Source of the DNA: Pedobacter westerhofensis
Lineage (GTDB): Bacteria > Bacteroidota > Bacteroidia > Sphingobacteriales > Sphingobacteriaceae
DNA: 64,000 nt
Assembly (NCBI RefSeq): GCF_900182595.1
Contig: NZ_FXTN01000009.1
Location: 62,001 to 126,000, forward strand
Direction: 5' to 3'
Part shown: piece by piece, positions 34,121 through 42,407 of the stretch
Numbering within the stretch: position 1 is the first letter of the stretch
Layout of the letters: the number at the start of each line of letters is the position of its first letter
The notes under the pieces: generated by a model
The model's input: the letters and a program-made list of their open reading frames with translations, nothing else
What the model was told of the DNA's origin: nothing
Databases searched by the model: none
Translations under genes and position numbers: made by a program

Positions 34121-35014
34121 TTACATCACTTTTCTGATCAGTTCTTTAATACACTGCAATTCCTCAGGATATGGGTTCTTTTTTCGCGTGGCAAAATACA
34201 GCGTGTTCTCCAGGATGGGGCTGCCTTCCCAGATTACTTTTACCTGTTCATCTTCTATTTCTTTCTTGCCCAGATGGTTAGGGATGACCGCCAGGCCGTT
34301 GCCGCCACTCAAACAGCGCACAATTGAGTTGATATTGGGTACAATGTAGTTGGGCCGGAAATCAGGATATTTATTGAAGTTGAGCTGCCAGAACCTGCGC
34401 AGATGTTCCATGTCCCCGGTGGTACCATACCATTTATGCTGAACCAGCCATTCCAGGATTGCATTTTTGTCGCCCTTTTCCAGCAGTGCATCAAAGGCTG
34501 TCTGGTTTACATCTATACCCCCCAGCAGCACAATCCTTTCCGAAGAAAAAGCTTCATGCTCTATATTGTTCGTTGCCCCCGTTTGCGGAGTGATGATGAG
34601 GTCCAGGATACCCTTCTCCAGGTTTTCCAGCATTTCGGGATAATCTCCAAACTGTATGATCAGGTTAAACGGTAAGGATGATACATAAGGTTCCAGGGTC
34701 ATCTGGAAAGTTTCAAAGCACATGCCAACGCTGATGGTGGGGGTATGCTTTTCTGTGCTGCGCTGAAAGTTCTTTTCAGCATCTTCCAGTTTAGCAAGGG
34801 CTTCGATAATAAAATTATAGAACACTTTACCTTTTTCTGTGGGCACCATTTTCCTGCCGGTGCGGTCAAAAAGCTTATAGCCGATGTAACTTTCAAGTGA
34901 ACTCAGGTGCAGGCTTACGCCCGGCTGCGAGATAAACAGCGATTGTGCTGCTCCGGTAAGGGTTCCGGTTTTATAAATTGCTTTAAACGTTCTGTACCAT
35001 TCTAAATTTACCAT
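34121..35014 (-). CDS. LysR family transcriptional regulator
   Basis: This 297-residue regulator has an N-terminal winged HTH (about 1-60, YRTFKAIYKTGTLTGAAQ then LFISQPGVSLHLSSLE) and a periplasmic-binding-protein-like effector domain (about 90-295). I start at the ATG at 35014 (MVNLEWYRTF): the longer frame from 35044 crosses a TATTTTTG -7 element at 35027-35034. It is divergent from the GH127 gene with a 206-nt shared intergenic region, the usual layout for a LysR regulator and its target. Sugar control of GH127 is therefore possible but unproven, since LysR control of carbohydrate genes in Bacteroidota is uncommon. Confidence 0.9.
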   Translation of the reverse strand: MVNLEWYRTFKAIYKTGTLTGAAQSLFISQPGVSLHLSSLESYIGYKLFDRTGRKMVPTEKGKVFYNFIIEALAKLEDAEKNFQRSTEKHTPTISVGMCFETFQMTLEPYVSSLPFNLIIQFGDYPEMLENLEKGILDLIITPQTGATNNIEHEAFSSERIVLLGGIDVNQTAFDALLEKGDKNAILEWLVQHKWYGTTGDMEHLRRFWQLNFNKYPDFRPNYIVPNINSIVRCLSGGNGLAVIPNHLGKKEIEDEQVKVIWEGSPILENTLYFATRKKNPYPEELQCIKELIRKVM

Positions 35015-35026
35015 ATTGTATTTGCT

Positions 35027-35034
35027 CAAAAATA
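35027..35034 (-). promoter_or_regulatory. -7 element TATTTTTG before the LysR gene
   Basis: A perfect TAnnTTTG match 12 nt upstream of the ATG at 35014, predicting a leader of about 5 nt and excluding the start at 35044. Confidence 0.55.
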
Positions 35035-35220
35035 TACCCCGCATATTATTGTGATAATAGCTGGCGCAAAATTAATCATAATTCTGTTGCCCCGGTTATG
35101 CTGGATAGCTAATATCATTATGCATTGATATCAAGATATTAAGAAGCATAGGTGTATCAAATCTGTCCGGCTTATAAAATATTTATGTAAATAGACTGAT
35201 GATTTACTAAATTTAGAGAT

Positions 35221-37182
35221 ATGAAGTGTAAAGCAATCTTAGTACTGCTGGGACTGGCCATCAATAGCTTGGCTTACGGGCAGCAGAAGGATTATCCAAT
35301 ACAGCCCTTATCCTTTACAAAAGTAAAATTGGATGATGCTTTCTGGACGCCAAGGATAGAGACAAACCGCAGGGTAACCATTCCGGCTTCGTTTGCCCGC
35401 TGTGAAAACACAGGCAGGGTAAAGAACTTTGAAATGGCTGCAGCTAAGAAAGGAAAGTTCTGTACGGTGTTTCCTTTTGATGATACTGATATTTATAAAA
35501 CAATAGAAGGTGCATCCTATTCTTTGGCCATGCATCCCGATGCGAAGCTTGACGCCTATATAGATGCGCTGATTGTCAAAGTTAAAAACGCACAGGAACC
35601 TGATGGGTATCTTTATACAGCACGCACGATAGACCCACTGCATCCGCATAAATGGTCGGGCCCTGAACGTTGGGTAGAGGAGAATAACATGAGTCACGAA
35701 CTCTATAATTCCGGGCATCTGTTTGAAGCTGCTGCTGCACATTTCCAGGCAACCGGGAAGCGCAACTTTCTTGATATCGCTTTGTGGAATGCTGATTTAT
35801 TGGTGCAAACATTTGGCCCGGGTAAAAGACACGTGGCCCCGGGACACGAAATTGTGGAAATGGGACTGGTGAGGCTTTACCGTATCACCGGGAAACAGGA
35901 TTATCTGCAGCTCGCAAAATTCTTTATAGATGAACGCGGTAAAAGGGTATATGATAAAAAGAGCGCTGATGTATGGAAAAACGGCAGTTATTTCCAGGAC
36001 GATGAACCCGTAACGGATCAGGATGAGGCAGAAGGACATGCCGTGCGTGCAATGTACCTGTACAGCGGTATGGCCGATGTGGCAGCACTTACCGGTGATA
36101 AAGCCTATATACGTGCAATCGACCGGATCTGGAATAATATGGTGGCTAAAAAGATGTATGTGCAGGGCGGGATAGGTGCAGTGCCAAACGGTGAGCGTTT
36201 TGGTGATGATTACGATTTGCCAAATGCAACTGCTTATAATGAAACCTGTGCAGCTATTGGTAATGTTTTCTGGAACCAGCGTATGTTCCTGCTTCATGGT
36301 GATTCCAAATATGCTGATGTGATGGAAAAGGTTTTGTATAACGGCCTGATTTCCGGGGTAGGGCTTGATGGAAAATCCTTCTTTTACACCAATGCACTGC
36401 AGGTTACAAAAGGTTTTACGCATAAAGAACTTGAAGCGGGACGATCGGGATGGTTTGAGTGCTCATGCTGCCCAACCAATATTGCCCGTTTTTTGCCCTC
36501 ACTTCCGGGTTATATCTATGCGCAGCGCAACAAAGACACTTATATCAATTTATATATTAGCGGTACGGCAGAACTTCAGATCGCTGGTCAGGCAGTTGCA
36601 ATCGATCAGCAGAATAATTATCCCTGGAACGGATTGCTGACTTTTCATATTATTCCTCAGGCAGAACAGGATTTTACATTGCGTTTCCGCATTCCGGGCT
36701 GGATCAAAAATGAGGCTATTCCTTCTGATTTGTATAGTTTTAATAAAGAGGCTGCTAAACCAATAGTCATTAAGGTAAACGGACAGGCAGTGAAATATAA
36801 GACTGAAGCCGGATATGCGGTGATCTCCCGCACATGGAAACCAAATGACCTTGTACAGCTGGATCTTCCGATGGAGGTCCGGCAGGTAGTAGCCAGCAAA
36901 AAGGTAAAGGATGATATTGGGAAATCAGCCTTGCAACGGGGCCCGCTTGTTTATTGTGCTGAATGGAAAGACAATGGAGGCAGGGTTAGCAATTTGATTT
37001 TGCCCCCGGATATGGTTTTTAAAGCCCAGTTTGAACCTGATTTGCTGGGAGGGGTAAATATCCTCAAAAGCAAAGCGTTTACCGCAATTCCATATTATGG
37101 ATGGGCGAACCGCGGAGCAGGGGAAATGACAGTCTGGTTCCCTTCCTCTAAGCTATCTGTACCCACTCATCCGGCAAGGTAA
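35221..37182 (+). CDS. Glycoside hydrolase family 127 (beta-L-arabinofuranosidase-like)
   Basis: This 653-residue secreted enzyme should remove terminal beta-L-arabinofuranose from plant arabinans, extensin or arabinogalactan. The signal peptide ends LAYGQQ (about 1-22). An (alpha/alpha)6 barrel fills about 30-440, followed by two beta-sandwich domains. The zinc-thiolate site is intact: ECSCCPTN with Glu413, Cys414, Cys416 and Cys417, where the second Cys of the pair is the likely nucleophile. The YNETCAAIGNVFWNQRM segment supplies the conserved Glu. It stands opposite a LysR gene with no SusCD pair, so it is a lone polysaccharide-degrading gene. Confidence 0.93.
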   Translation: MKCKAILVLLGLAINSLAYGQQKDYPIQPLSFTKVKLDDAFWTPRIETNRRVTIPASFARCENTGRVKNFEMAAAKKGKFCTVFPFDDTDIYKTIEGASYSLAMHPDAKLDAYIDALIVKVKNAQEPDGYLYTARTIDPLHPHKWSGPERWVEENNMSHELYNSGHLFEAAAAHFQATGKRNFLDIALWNADLLVQTFGPGKRHVAPGHEIVEMGLVRLYRITGKQDYLQLAKFFIDERGKRVYDKKSADVWKNGSYFQDDEPVTDQDEAEGHAVRAMYLYSGMADVAALTGDKAYIRAIDRIWNNMVAKKMYVQGGIGAVPNGERFGDDYDLPNATAYNETCAAIGNVFWNQRMFLLHGDSKYADVMEKVLYNGLISGVGLDGKSFFYTNALQVTKGFTHKELEAGRSGWFECSCCPTNIARFLPSLPGYIYAQRNKDTYINLYISGTAELQIAGQAVAIDQQNNYPWNGLLTFHIIPQAEQDFTLRFRIPGWIKNEAIPSDLYSFNKEAAKPIVIKVNGQAVKYKTEAGYAVISRTWKPNDLVQLDLPMEVRQVVASKKVKDDIGKSALQRGPLVYCAEWKDNGGRVSNLILPPDMVFKAQFEPDLLGGVNILKSKAFTAIPYYGWANRGAGEMTVWFPSSKLSVPTHPAR

Positions 37183-37588
37183 ATGACAGGCATGCAGGTG
37201 TAGACCAATATGTCCGCATATTAACTATATGATGTCTCTTCATGTACTTGAAATGTACTCAGTCAGTACCGGAGCACGTTCTTCTCATGGTTGCTGCACC
37301 CTTGCTGCACCCTTGGTTCACCACAGGGGTGCAGCAAGGGTGCAGCAACCATGGGACAATGATGGTTCAGGACATCAGCATAACATATGAAGGACAAATG
37401 CATGGTATACCAGATTGTAAAGTAAATATAACGGTACTTAGGTCGAATGCATTAACTGCTAATTTAAGCATTCAGGTTCAATTCAATACAGTCTTCTTTT
37501 GCAAAATAAAAAAATATAAAATAAATTATACTAATTTGGTAGACTATCATTATATTTGCTCTTAATAAACAGTTCTTAAATTTATTTA
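37183..37588. other. Intergenic region between GH127 and the riboswitch
   Basis: About 0.4 kb. It holds the 27-bp inverted repeat listed separately and is otherwise AT-rich and non-coding. The open frame 37242-37565 runs straight through the palindrome and has no recognisable protein features. Confidence 0.5.
37286..37353. repeat. 27-bp perfect inverted repeat with internal tandem repeats (large hairpin)
   Basis: Arms 37286-37312 and 37327-37353 are perfectly complementary over 27 bp around a 14-nt loop. Each arm holds a doubled 11-mer, GCTGCACCCTT, once complete and once cut by the arm end. It is much more GC-rich than the AT-rich surroundings. It has no T-run, so it is not an ordinary terminator; it looks like a REP/MITE-type palindromic element. 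Confidence 0.88.
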
Positions 37589-37685
37589 CTTATCCAGAAA
37601 GACTGAGGGAAAGGCCCTGTGAAGTCTTAGCAACCTGTATTTACAAGGTGCTAAATCCTTCCGCTATAATATGCGGATAGATAAG
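37589..37685 (+). ncRNA. SAM-I (S-box) riboswitch
   Basis: P1 is CTTATC pairing with GATAAG. P2 is AAGACTGAGGG ... CCCTGTGAAGTCTT, with the conserved GAAG and TAGCAACC junction. P3 is AACCTGTATTTACAAGGT followed by the conserved GCTAAATCC. P4 is CCGCTATAATATGCGG. This is the standard S-box order, binding S-adenosylmethionine. It lies 58 nt upstream of a cysteine desulfurase gene. I see no clear terminator after P1, so control may act on translation. Confidence 0.92.
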
Positions 37686-37743
37686 ATCATTTCCATCTGA
37701 CTCTCTGCATAAGTTTATTTATTCACCTTTAAAAATTGATGGA

Positions 37744-38916
37744 ATGAAAATTTATCTTGACAACGCAGCAACTACACCTCTAAGCATTGATGTTTTCCAG
37801 GCTATGCAGCCTTACTTCTTCGAGAATTTTGGTAATCCTTCTTCTGCGCATCATTGCGGAAGGGATGCGAAAACTGCCGTAGAGAAGTCTAGGAAAGTAA
37901 TTGCAGAACTGTTAAATACCACAGCAGAACATATCATTTTTACTTCGGGCGGTACCGAAGCTGATAATACAGCGATCTTGTCTGCAATCCGCGGAAATCA
38001 AATTAAGTTGGCCATTACTACGCCTTTTGAGCATCATGCAGTTTTGAATACATTAAAGCATCTTCAGCAGAACGGAGAGATTGAACTGGTATATCTGCAG
38101 CATGATGAACGCGGAAACCTGTCGCTTAGCCATCTGGAGCAACTGCTGGCTGCGGGCGAAAGGGCTTTCGTTTCTGTAATGCACGGAAATAACGAAGTGG
38201 GCAACCTGAATGATATTGATGAAATTGCCGAAGTCTGTAGCAGGTACAGTGCTGTTTTTCACTCAGACACTGTACAGACCATGGGTCAATATTTATACGA
38301 TACACAAAAGCTCAAAGCCGATTTTCTTGTAGGCTCGGCACATAAGTTCCACGGGCCAAAAGGCGTCGGATTCTTATACAAACGTTCTGCAGAGGCCATC
38401 CGTCCGTTTATCAATGGAGGTTCACAGGAAAGCAGCCAGCGCAGCGGAACTGAAAATGTCACAGGCATAGTAGGTTTGGCAAAAGCCCTGGAAATAGCCT
38501 ACGAAAACAGGGATACCTATCAAAAACATATCAGCGATCTGAAAGACAGGATGATCCTGAAACTCACCAATTCAATTCCGGGCGTACAGTTCAATGGAAA
38601 CTCTGCACAAAAAAATCTGAGTTTATCAACAGTGCTGAGCACAGCCATTCCACAAACCCATACAGGGGTTTCTCCTCTTGATTATCTGGATATTTTCCAG
38701 ATCTGTGCTTCGGGCGGCAGCGCCTGCAGCAGTCATTCTACTGCAGGCTCCCATGTGTTAAAAGCATTGGGCACTGATCCTGCGCGCAGCACAATCAGAT
38801 TTTCTTTCAGCAGGTACAATACGGCCGAAGAGGTAGATTATGTTGTGGATAAGCTGGCAGATCTTTTTAAACAATCGTCAGCTCCATTTGAATATTACAA
38901 CGTTCGTACGGCGTAG
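37744..38916 (+). CDS. Cysteine desulfurase (NifS/IscS-like, class V aminotransferase)
   Basis: This 390-residue PLP enzyme should convert cysteine to alanine and a persulfide for Fe-S clusters, tRNA thiolation or other sulfur uses. YLDNAATTPLS opens the protein. The PLP-activating His is His98 (FEHHAV), the Schiff-base lysine is Lys201 (GSAHKFHGPKG) and the persulfide Cys is Cys328 in ASGGSACSSHS. It is a single gene under a SAM-I riboswitch, so it should fall when SAM is plentiful, implying a role in sulfur amino-acid metabolism. Its 3' end overlaps the convergent MarR-GNAT gene by 50 nt. Confidence 0.93.
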   Translation: MKIYLDNAATTPLSIDVFQAMQPYFFENFGNPSSAHHCGRDAKTAVEKSRKVIAELLNTTAEHIIFTSGGTEADNTAILSAIRGNQIKLAITTPFEHHAVLNTLKHLQQNGEIELVYLQHDERGNLSLSHLEQLLAAGERAFVSVMHGNNEVGNLNDIDEIAEVCSRYSAVFHSDTVQTMGQYLYDTQKLKADFLVGSAHKFHGPKGVGFLYKRSAEAIRPFINGGSQESSQRSGTENVTGIVGLAKALEIAYENRDTYQKHISDLKDRMILKLTNSIPGVQFNGNSAQKNLSLSTVLSTAIPQTHTGVSPLDYLDIFQICASGGSACSSHSTAGSHVLKALGTDPARSTIRFSFSRYNTAEEVDYVVDKLADLFKQSSAPFEYYNVRTA

Positions 38917-39820
38917 CCCTTCCGGCAACTTTTTCAAAACCAAGTTTATGATAAAGGTTAATCGCAGGCTTTAAAAGGGTGTTGCTTTCCAGATATATTT
39001 TGGCAGCACCCAATGTTTTTGCTTTTTGAATAATAGCCTGGGCCAGAAGCCATCCCACATTTTTCCCTTGTGCACGTGGTGAAACGGCCATTTTTGCAAG
39101 CTCATAATCGTAGTCCGGATCATCCATCTTTACCAGTGCGCATACGCCTACAGGTTCGTTATCTATCAGCGCAACCAGTATACATCCGCCTTTGCTCAGG
39201 ATATATCCCTCAGGATCATCGAGGGCTTTATAGTCAGCGGCTTCCATCTTAAAATAGGTAGAAATCCATTCTTCATTTAAGGCGCGGAAGGCCCACTGGT
39301 ATTCTGGGGTGTAGTCTGCAATTTTAACATTTTCACTTTCACGTTTTTTACGCTGCTCTTTTACCCTGGTAAACAGGGATTTTTGCTCCAGGATAAATTC
39401 CCATTCTTCAATTGCCTTCCATAAATTATGGTTGGTTTGATCCGAGATCTGTTCAATCGCCGATTCCAGGTCGGTAAACTGATGCTGGATTTTATCATTG
39501 ATCTCATTTCCTTTTTTGGAAAGCTTCACAATGTTTCTCCTTCCGTCAGCTTTATCTTTCTTTTCTATAATCAGTCCCTTCCTGGACATCTCGGTAATAA
39601 TCTTGCTCACTGAAGGATGAGAATGCCTGATTTCTTTGGCAATTGCTGTGATTGTCTTTTCTTCGCCCTGCGATAAAACATAAAAAACCGGGAACCATTT
39701 TGGTTGCAGGTCAACTTCGTAGAGGCTATATATATGTGCCGCGTCTTCGGTTATTTTTTCTGTGAGCATGCGCAGCCTGCTGCCGATTGCCACTTTTCCA
39801 ACCTTATCAAAAAACTCCAT
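38867..39820 (-). CDS. MarR-type regulator fused to a GNAT acetyltransferase
   Basis: A 317-residue two-domain protein. Residues about 1-140 form a MarR winged HTH (RHSHPSVSKIITEMSRKGLI recognition helix) and about 160-317 a GNAT domain. In the GNAT domain, AKMAVSPRAQGKNVGWLLAQ (about 240-259) is the acetyl-CoA loop and LYHKLGFEKV the C-terminal signature. The fusion is known in bacteria as a HTH/GNAT bifunctional regulator; targets are not established. It overlaps the 3' end of the cysteine desulfurase gene by 50 nt. A palindrome just upstream of its start is a likely self-operator. Confidence 0.92.
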   Translation of the reverse strand: MEFFDKVGKVAIGSRLRMLTEKITEDAAHIYSLYEVDLQPKWFPVFYVLSQGEEKTITAIAKEIRHSHPSVSKIITEMSRKGLIIEKKDKADGRRNIVKLSKKGNEINDKIQHQFTDLESAIEQISDQTNHNLWKAIEEWEFILEQKSLFTRVKEQRKKRESENVKIADYTPEYQWAFRALNEEWISTYFKMEAADYKALDDPEGYILSKGGCILVALIDNEPVGVCALVKMDDPDYDYELAKMAVSPRAQGKNVGWLLAQAIIQKAKTLGAAKIYLESNTLLKPAINLYHKLGFEKVAGRATPYERCNIQMELTIV

Positions 39821-39834
39821 GCGTATATATGATA

Positions 39835-39862
39835 TGTAATTATGTAACTGGTTACGTAAATG
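39835..39862 (-). promoter_or_regulatory. Candidate MarR operator upstream of the MarR-GNAT gene
   Basis: ATGTAACTGGTTACGT is an imperfect palindrome (GTAAC-TG-GTTAC core), flanked by further GTAATTA and GTAAATG half-site-like words. It is located 15-42 nt before the start codon. Size and position fit autoregulation by a MarR dimer. Confidence 0.5.
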
Positions 39863-39974
39863 TACACAAGTGCTGCTTATTTTCCATGGGTGTATTATAA
39901 ATTTAAGATTGGAATGACATTACAAGCTCTTCAACAAGATATATAATTGGCTCCTGCGATAGTAATTGATTCGT

Positions 39975-40010
39975 ATTAAACAGTCCTTTATTGATCGGGG
40001 ACTGTTTAAT
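39975..40010 (-). terminator. Hairpin after the Lys/Ala-rich small protein gene
   Basis: ATTAAACAGTCC pairs perfectly with GGACTGTTTAAT around a 12-nt loop. It is placed downstream of the minus-strand gene 40045-40389 and has only a weak U-run. Confidence 0.5.
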
Positions 40011-40044
40011 TACGATAAGGATGGATGTCTTATTTTTTTTACCG

Positions 40045-40389
40045 TTATAACTGAACTTCTTCAGTTTTCACTGCTTTGGTTTTTTTAGTCTTTGCAGGTG
40101 CTGCCTGTGCGCCTTCTTTTACTACTACACTTGACAGTGGCTGAGGATCAGTTTCAATGATCGCTGCATCTTCTTTTTTGATAAATGACGCCTTATCAAT
40201 CTTAATGTCAGCGGCAAGTTTCTTCGCCAGTTGTTTTGATCCCTTCGTGATGTCTTTGCTGAGTTTTTTTGATCCTTCTCCAAACTGGGCTGCTATCTCA
40301 TTTAAGCTGTTTGTTAAACTTGATCTGATGTCTTTTTCTGCGGTTTTTCTGGCCGATTTAACCAGAGACTTAAGCTTACTTTTTTTCAT
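40045..40389 (-). CDS. Uncharacterised Lys/Ala-rich small protein
   Basis: A 114-residue, very lysine- and serine-rich protein that I do not recognise. Residues about 1-65 look like one long amphipathic helix (KSLVKSARKTAEKDIRSS, then EGSKKLSKDITKGSKQLAKKL) and the C-terminal 20 residues are a disordered basic tail (PAKTKKTKAVKTEE). There is no signal peptide or membrane segment. The composition recalls histone H1-like or phasin-like proteins, but this is composition only. It stands alone. Confidence 0.68.
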   Translation of the reverse strand: MKKSKLKSLVKSARKTAEKDIRSSLTNSLNEIAAQFGEGSKKLSKDITKGSKQLAKKLAADIKIDKASFIKKEDAAIIETDPQPLSSVVVKEGAQAAPAKTKKTKAVKTEEVQL

Positions 40390-40484
40390 ATATCTGTGCT
40401 ATTGTCCCAAATATATGTTATATTAATGTGTCTTTAATATTATTATTATGTTAAATAATTTGATTTCCTTAACATTAAGGAAGA

Positions 40485-41001
40485 CTATACAGCCATCCTG
40501 ATTTCTGCTGCTTTCGAGAGGCATGTCAGCAGGTTTTCAATATGAATCGGTTTTGATAGGTAATCTTCATACCCAGCCTCAAACATGCGTCCTTATCTTC
40601 CTGCATTGCGTTCGCTGTCATTGCAATGAGAACAGGCTGTTTCATTCTGCTGTTCCGTATTGCCTGGGTAGCTTCCAGTCCGTCCATTTGGGGCATTTGT
40701 ATGTCCATGAGGACCGCATCAAAATTACGCAGGCCAAGAAGTGAATGTTTACCTGTTTTTAAAAAAGAGGGTCATGAAAAACTGAAAGCATAAATTTCTG
40801 CAGGTAAGCTGTGCTTTCGAGATATTGGATCTGAATGCTGCTGAGGCTGGTTGCAAAAATCCTGAGGTTTCTTTGCTGCGCGTTGATAAACAGGTAGGTA
40901 AACAGCCAGATCAGGATAACCGGGATAAAAGAAAAGAAGCTTAAAAGGAGCCTGGCCTTGAAAGATTTTAGAAATCGGAAGTTTAAAAAGCGCACCTGCA
41001 A
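40485..41001 (-). pseudogene. Remnant of a hybrid histidine kinase (N-terminus fused to a receiver domain end)
   Basis: The 5' part (41001 to about 40759) encodes 80 residues with an N-terminal membrane segment (LLLSFFSFIPVILIWLFTYL) and start of a sensor domain. It breaks at about 40755. The 3' part resumes in another frame inside a receiver domain: NFDAVLMDIQMPQMDGLEA with the phospho-Asp, then IAMTANAMQEDKD. It then shifts frame near 40585 into EAGYEDYLSKPIHIENLL and ends at TAG 40485-40487. The sensor rest, HisKA, HATPase and first receiver half are deleted, so it is a deletion plus a frameshift. Confidence 0.88.
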
Positions 41002-41132
41002 GATTACGAAAGGGCTGATGATACGATGTTAAGCCAATGTAAAGTTACAACATGTGTAGCTGTTCTCCCTGTTAAGAATAAATTTATCCCCCAGGGCTCA
41101 AATGGCTGCTGCATCAATTTTCCGGCGTAACA

Positions 41133-42035
41133 TTATTTATGCAAAGATCGTTTTCTCAAATAATTCAACATCATCAACGGCCTGTCGGTCTGCAGAATTG
41201 TAGCCCCATGACTGATCAGCCAGTCCCAGCTGTCTTTGGTATTTCCCGAATCAAAAGCCAGGTCATCTTCATGACCGGCGTTAAGGCTTGCCCAAAGAGA
41301 ATTGTACCAGATTTTTGCACCATGTGCGGGGATAAAACTATTGTCTGTCAGAATAGCTGAGGTATCAGTTCCAAAGTTAAGTTCGAAGGCAACAGGTTTA
41401 ACTGCTTTCTGGTATTCCTCAATAATTTTTCTTGCACCGGGTTTATCCAGGTTTACTACGGCCATAAAGGTAATGCTGTCAAGGATAGCCGGGTAAAGTT
41501 CTTTCAGCTCCGGATAGCTTAGCTCTGTTTTGAATAAAGCCTGCTCAAGTGTTCCTGTTGACTTAAGAATTTGATAAGCCTCATTGTAATATTTAATGCT
41601 TTTATCCAGGTTGACCATTACTTTACCTTTCGCCAGTAACATTACTTCTTCTAATGTAGGGATGGTATGGTTGGTAACTCTGCCCAGCCCGTTTTTCAAA
41701 TGAAATTTGCGAAGCTCTGCCAGCGTATAATCTGAAGGTTTTCCTTTTCCGTTGGTTGTTCTGTCTATAGTGCCGTCGTGCATGATTACAATCACTCCAT
41801 CGCTTGTTTTGCCAAGGTCTGTCTCAATCATGTCAACACCCATTTCTATTGCCAGTTTGTATGCTTCAAGAGAGTTCTCAGGCGCATTGCGCCAGTCGCC
41901 GCGATGTGAAACAACCATTACCTTTTTACTTGCCGGATCGTGCAGCTGTTTGATAGTTTCTTTTACCTGAGCTGTTGTCGTTAAAGCGCACAACGGTATA
42001 ATGATTATTGGAGTAAGTTGAAAAAGCAGTTTCAT
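41133..42035 (-). CDS. Secreted glycerophosphodiester phosphodiesterase family protein
   Basis: This 300-residue TIM-barrel phosphodiesterase hydrolyses glycerophosphodiesters to glycerol-3-phosphate and an alcohol. The signal peptide ends at about residue 22 (TTTAQ). His44 and Arg45 (VSHRGDW), Glu53 (APENSLEA), Glu71 and Asp73 (IETDLG) and His86 (IMHDGTIDRTTNG) are the metal and catalytic residues of the GDPD family. An extracytoplasmic location points to phospholipid or teichoic-like headgroup scavenging. It is a single gene. Confidence 0.93.
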   Translation of the reverse strand: MKLLFQLTPIIIIPLCALTTTAQVKETIKQLHDPASKKVMVVSHRGDWRNAPENSLEAYKLAIEMGVDMIETDLGKTSDGVIVIMHDGTIDRTTNGKGKPSDYTLAELRKFHLKNGLGRVTNHTIPTLEEVMLLAKGKVMVNLDKSIKYYNEAYQILKSTGTLEQALFKTELSYPELKELYPAILDSITFMAVVNLDKPGARKIIEEYQKAVKPVAFELNFGTDTSAILTDNSFIPAHGAKIWYNSLWASLNAGHEDDLAFDSGNTKDSWDWLISHGATILQTDRPLMMLNYLRKRSLHK

Positions 42036-42220
42036 GATTTAATCTTTAAAACGCAAAGGTAGCTGAACATTTGACTACGCATATTAACATAGTGTTAAGA
42101 TCATTCACGCGGTGATTTGTCAGCGCAATTTCAATTCATTTGGAAATTCAGGCAATTTATCCGGACATATTGTATTGTAACCAGATTATTACCAAATTTG
42201 CAGAACAATAAAAATATAAA

Positions 42221-42394
42221 ATGAAAAAGCTATTGAGTTTAATCGCAGTTATAGCTGTAACTGCACTTGTCTGGTATAAAGAAAATAATCCTGAATTTCA
42301 CTTTGCGCTGTCCCTGGCAGCTCTTGCTACTGTGGTATATCTGATCAGGCCGTTATTCTCGATCAGAATTAAACGCAACAGGGCAGGGGAGTAA
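42221..42394 (+). CDS. Small membrane protein, 57 residues
   Basis: This short gene runs from ATG 42221 to TAA 42394, encoding a hydrophobic N-terminal segment (LLSLIAVIAVTALVWYK), a polar middle, a second hydrophobic segment (LAALATVVYLIRPL) and a basic tail (RIKRNRAGE). The two-helix layout with a positive C-terminus suggests an inner-membrane hairpin. I recognise no family. The preceding CAAATTTG is one mismatch from TAnnTTTG. It is convergent with the endonuclease gene, 13 nt away. Confidence 0.65.
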   Translation: MKKLLSLIAVIAVTALVWYKENNPEFHFALSLAALATVVYLIRPLFSIRIKRNRAGE

Positions 42395-42407
42395 ATTCTT
42401 TATCAGA

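Noticed and set aside
37242..37565. 107-codon open frame through the 27-bp palindrome
   Set aside because: It reads both arms of an inverted repeat and gives a mixed sequence with no protein-like pattern.
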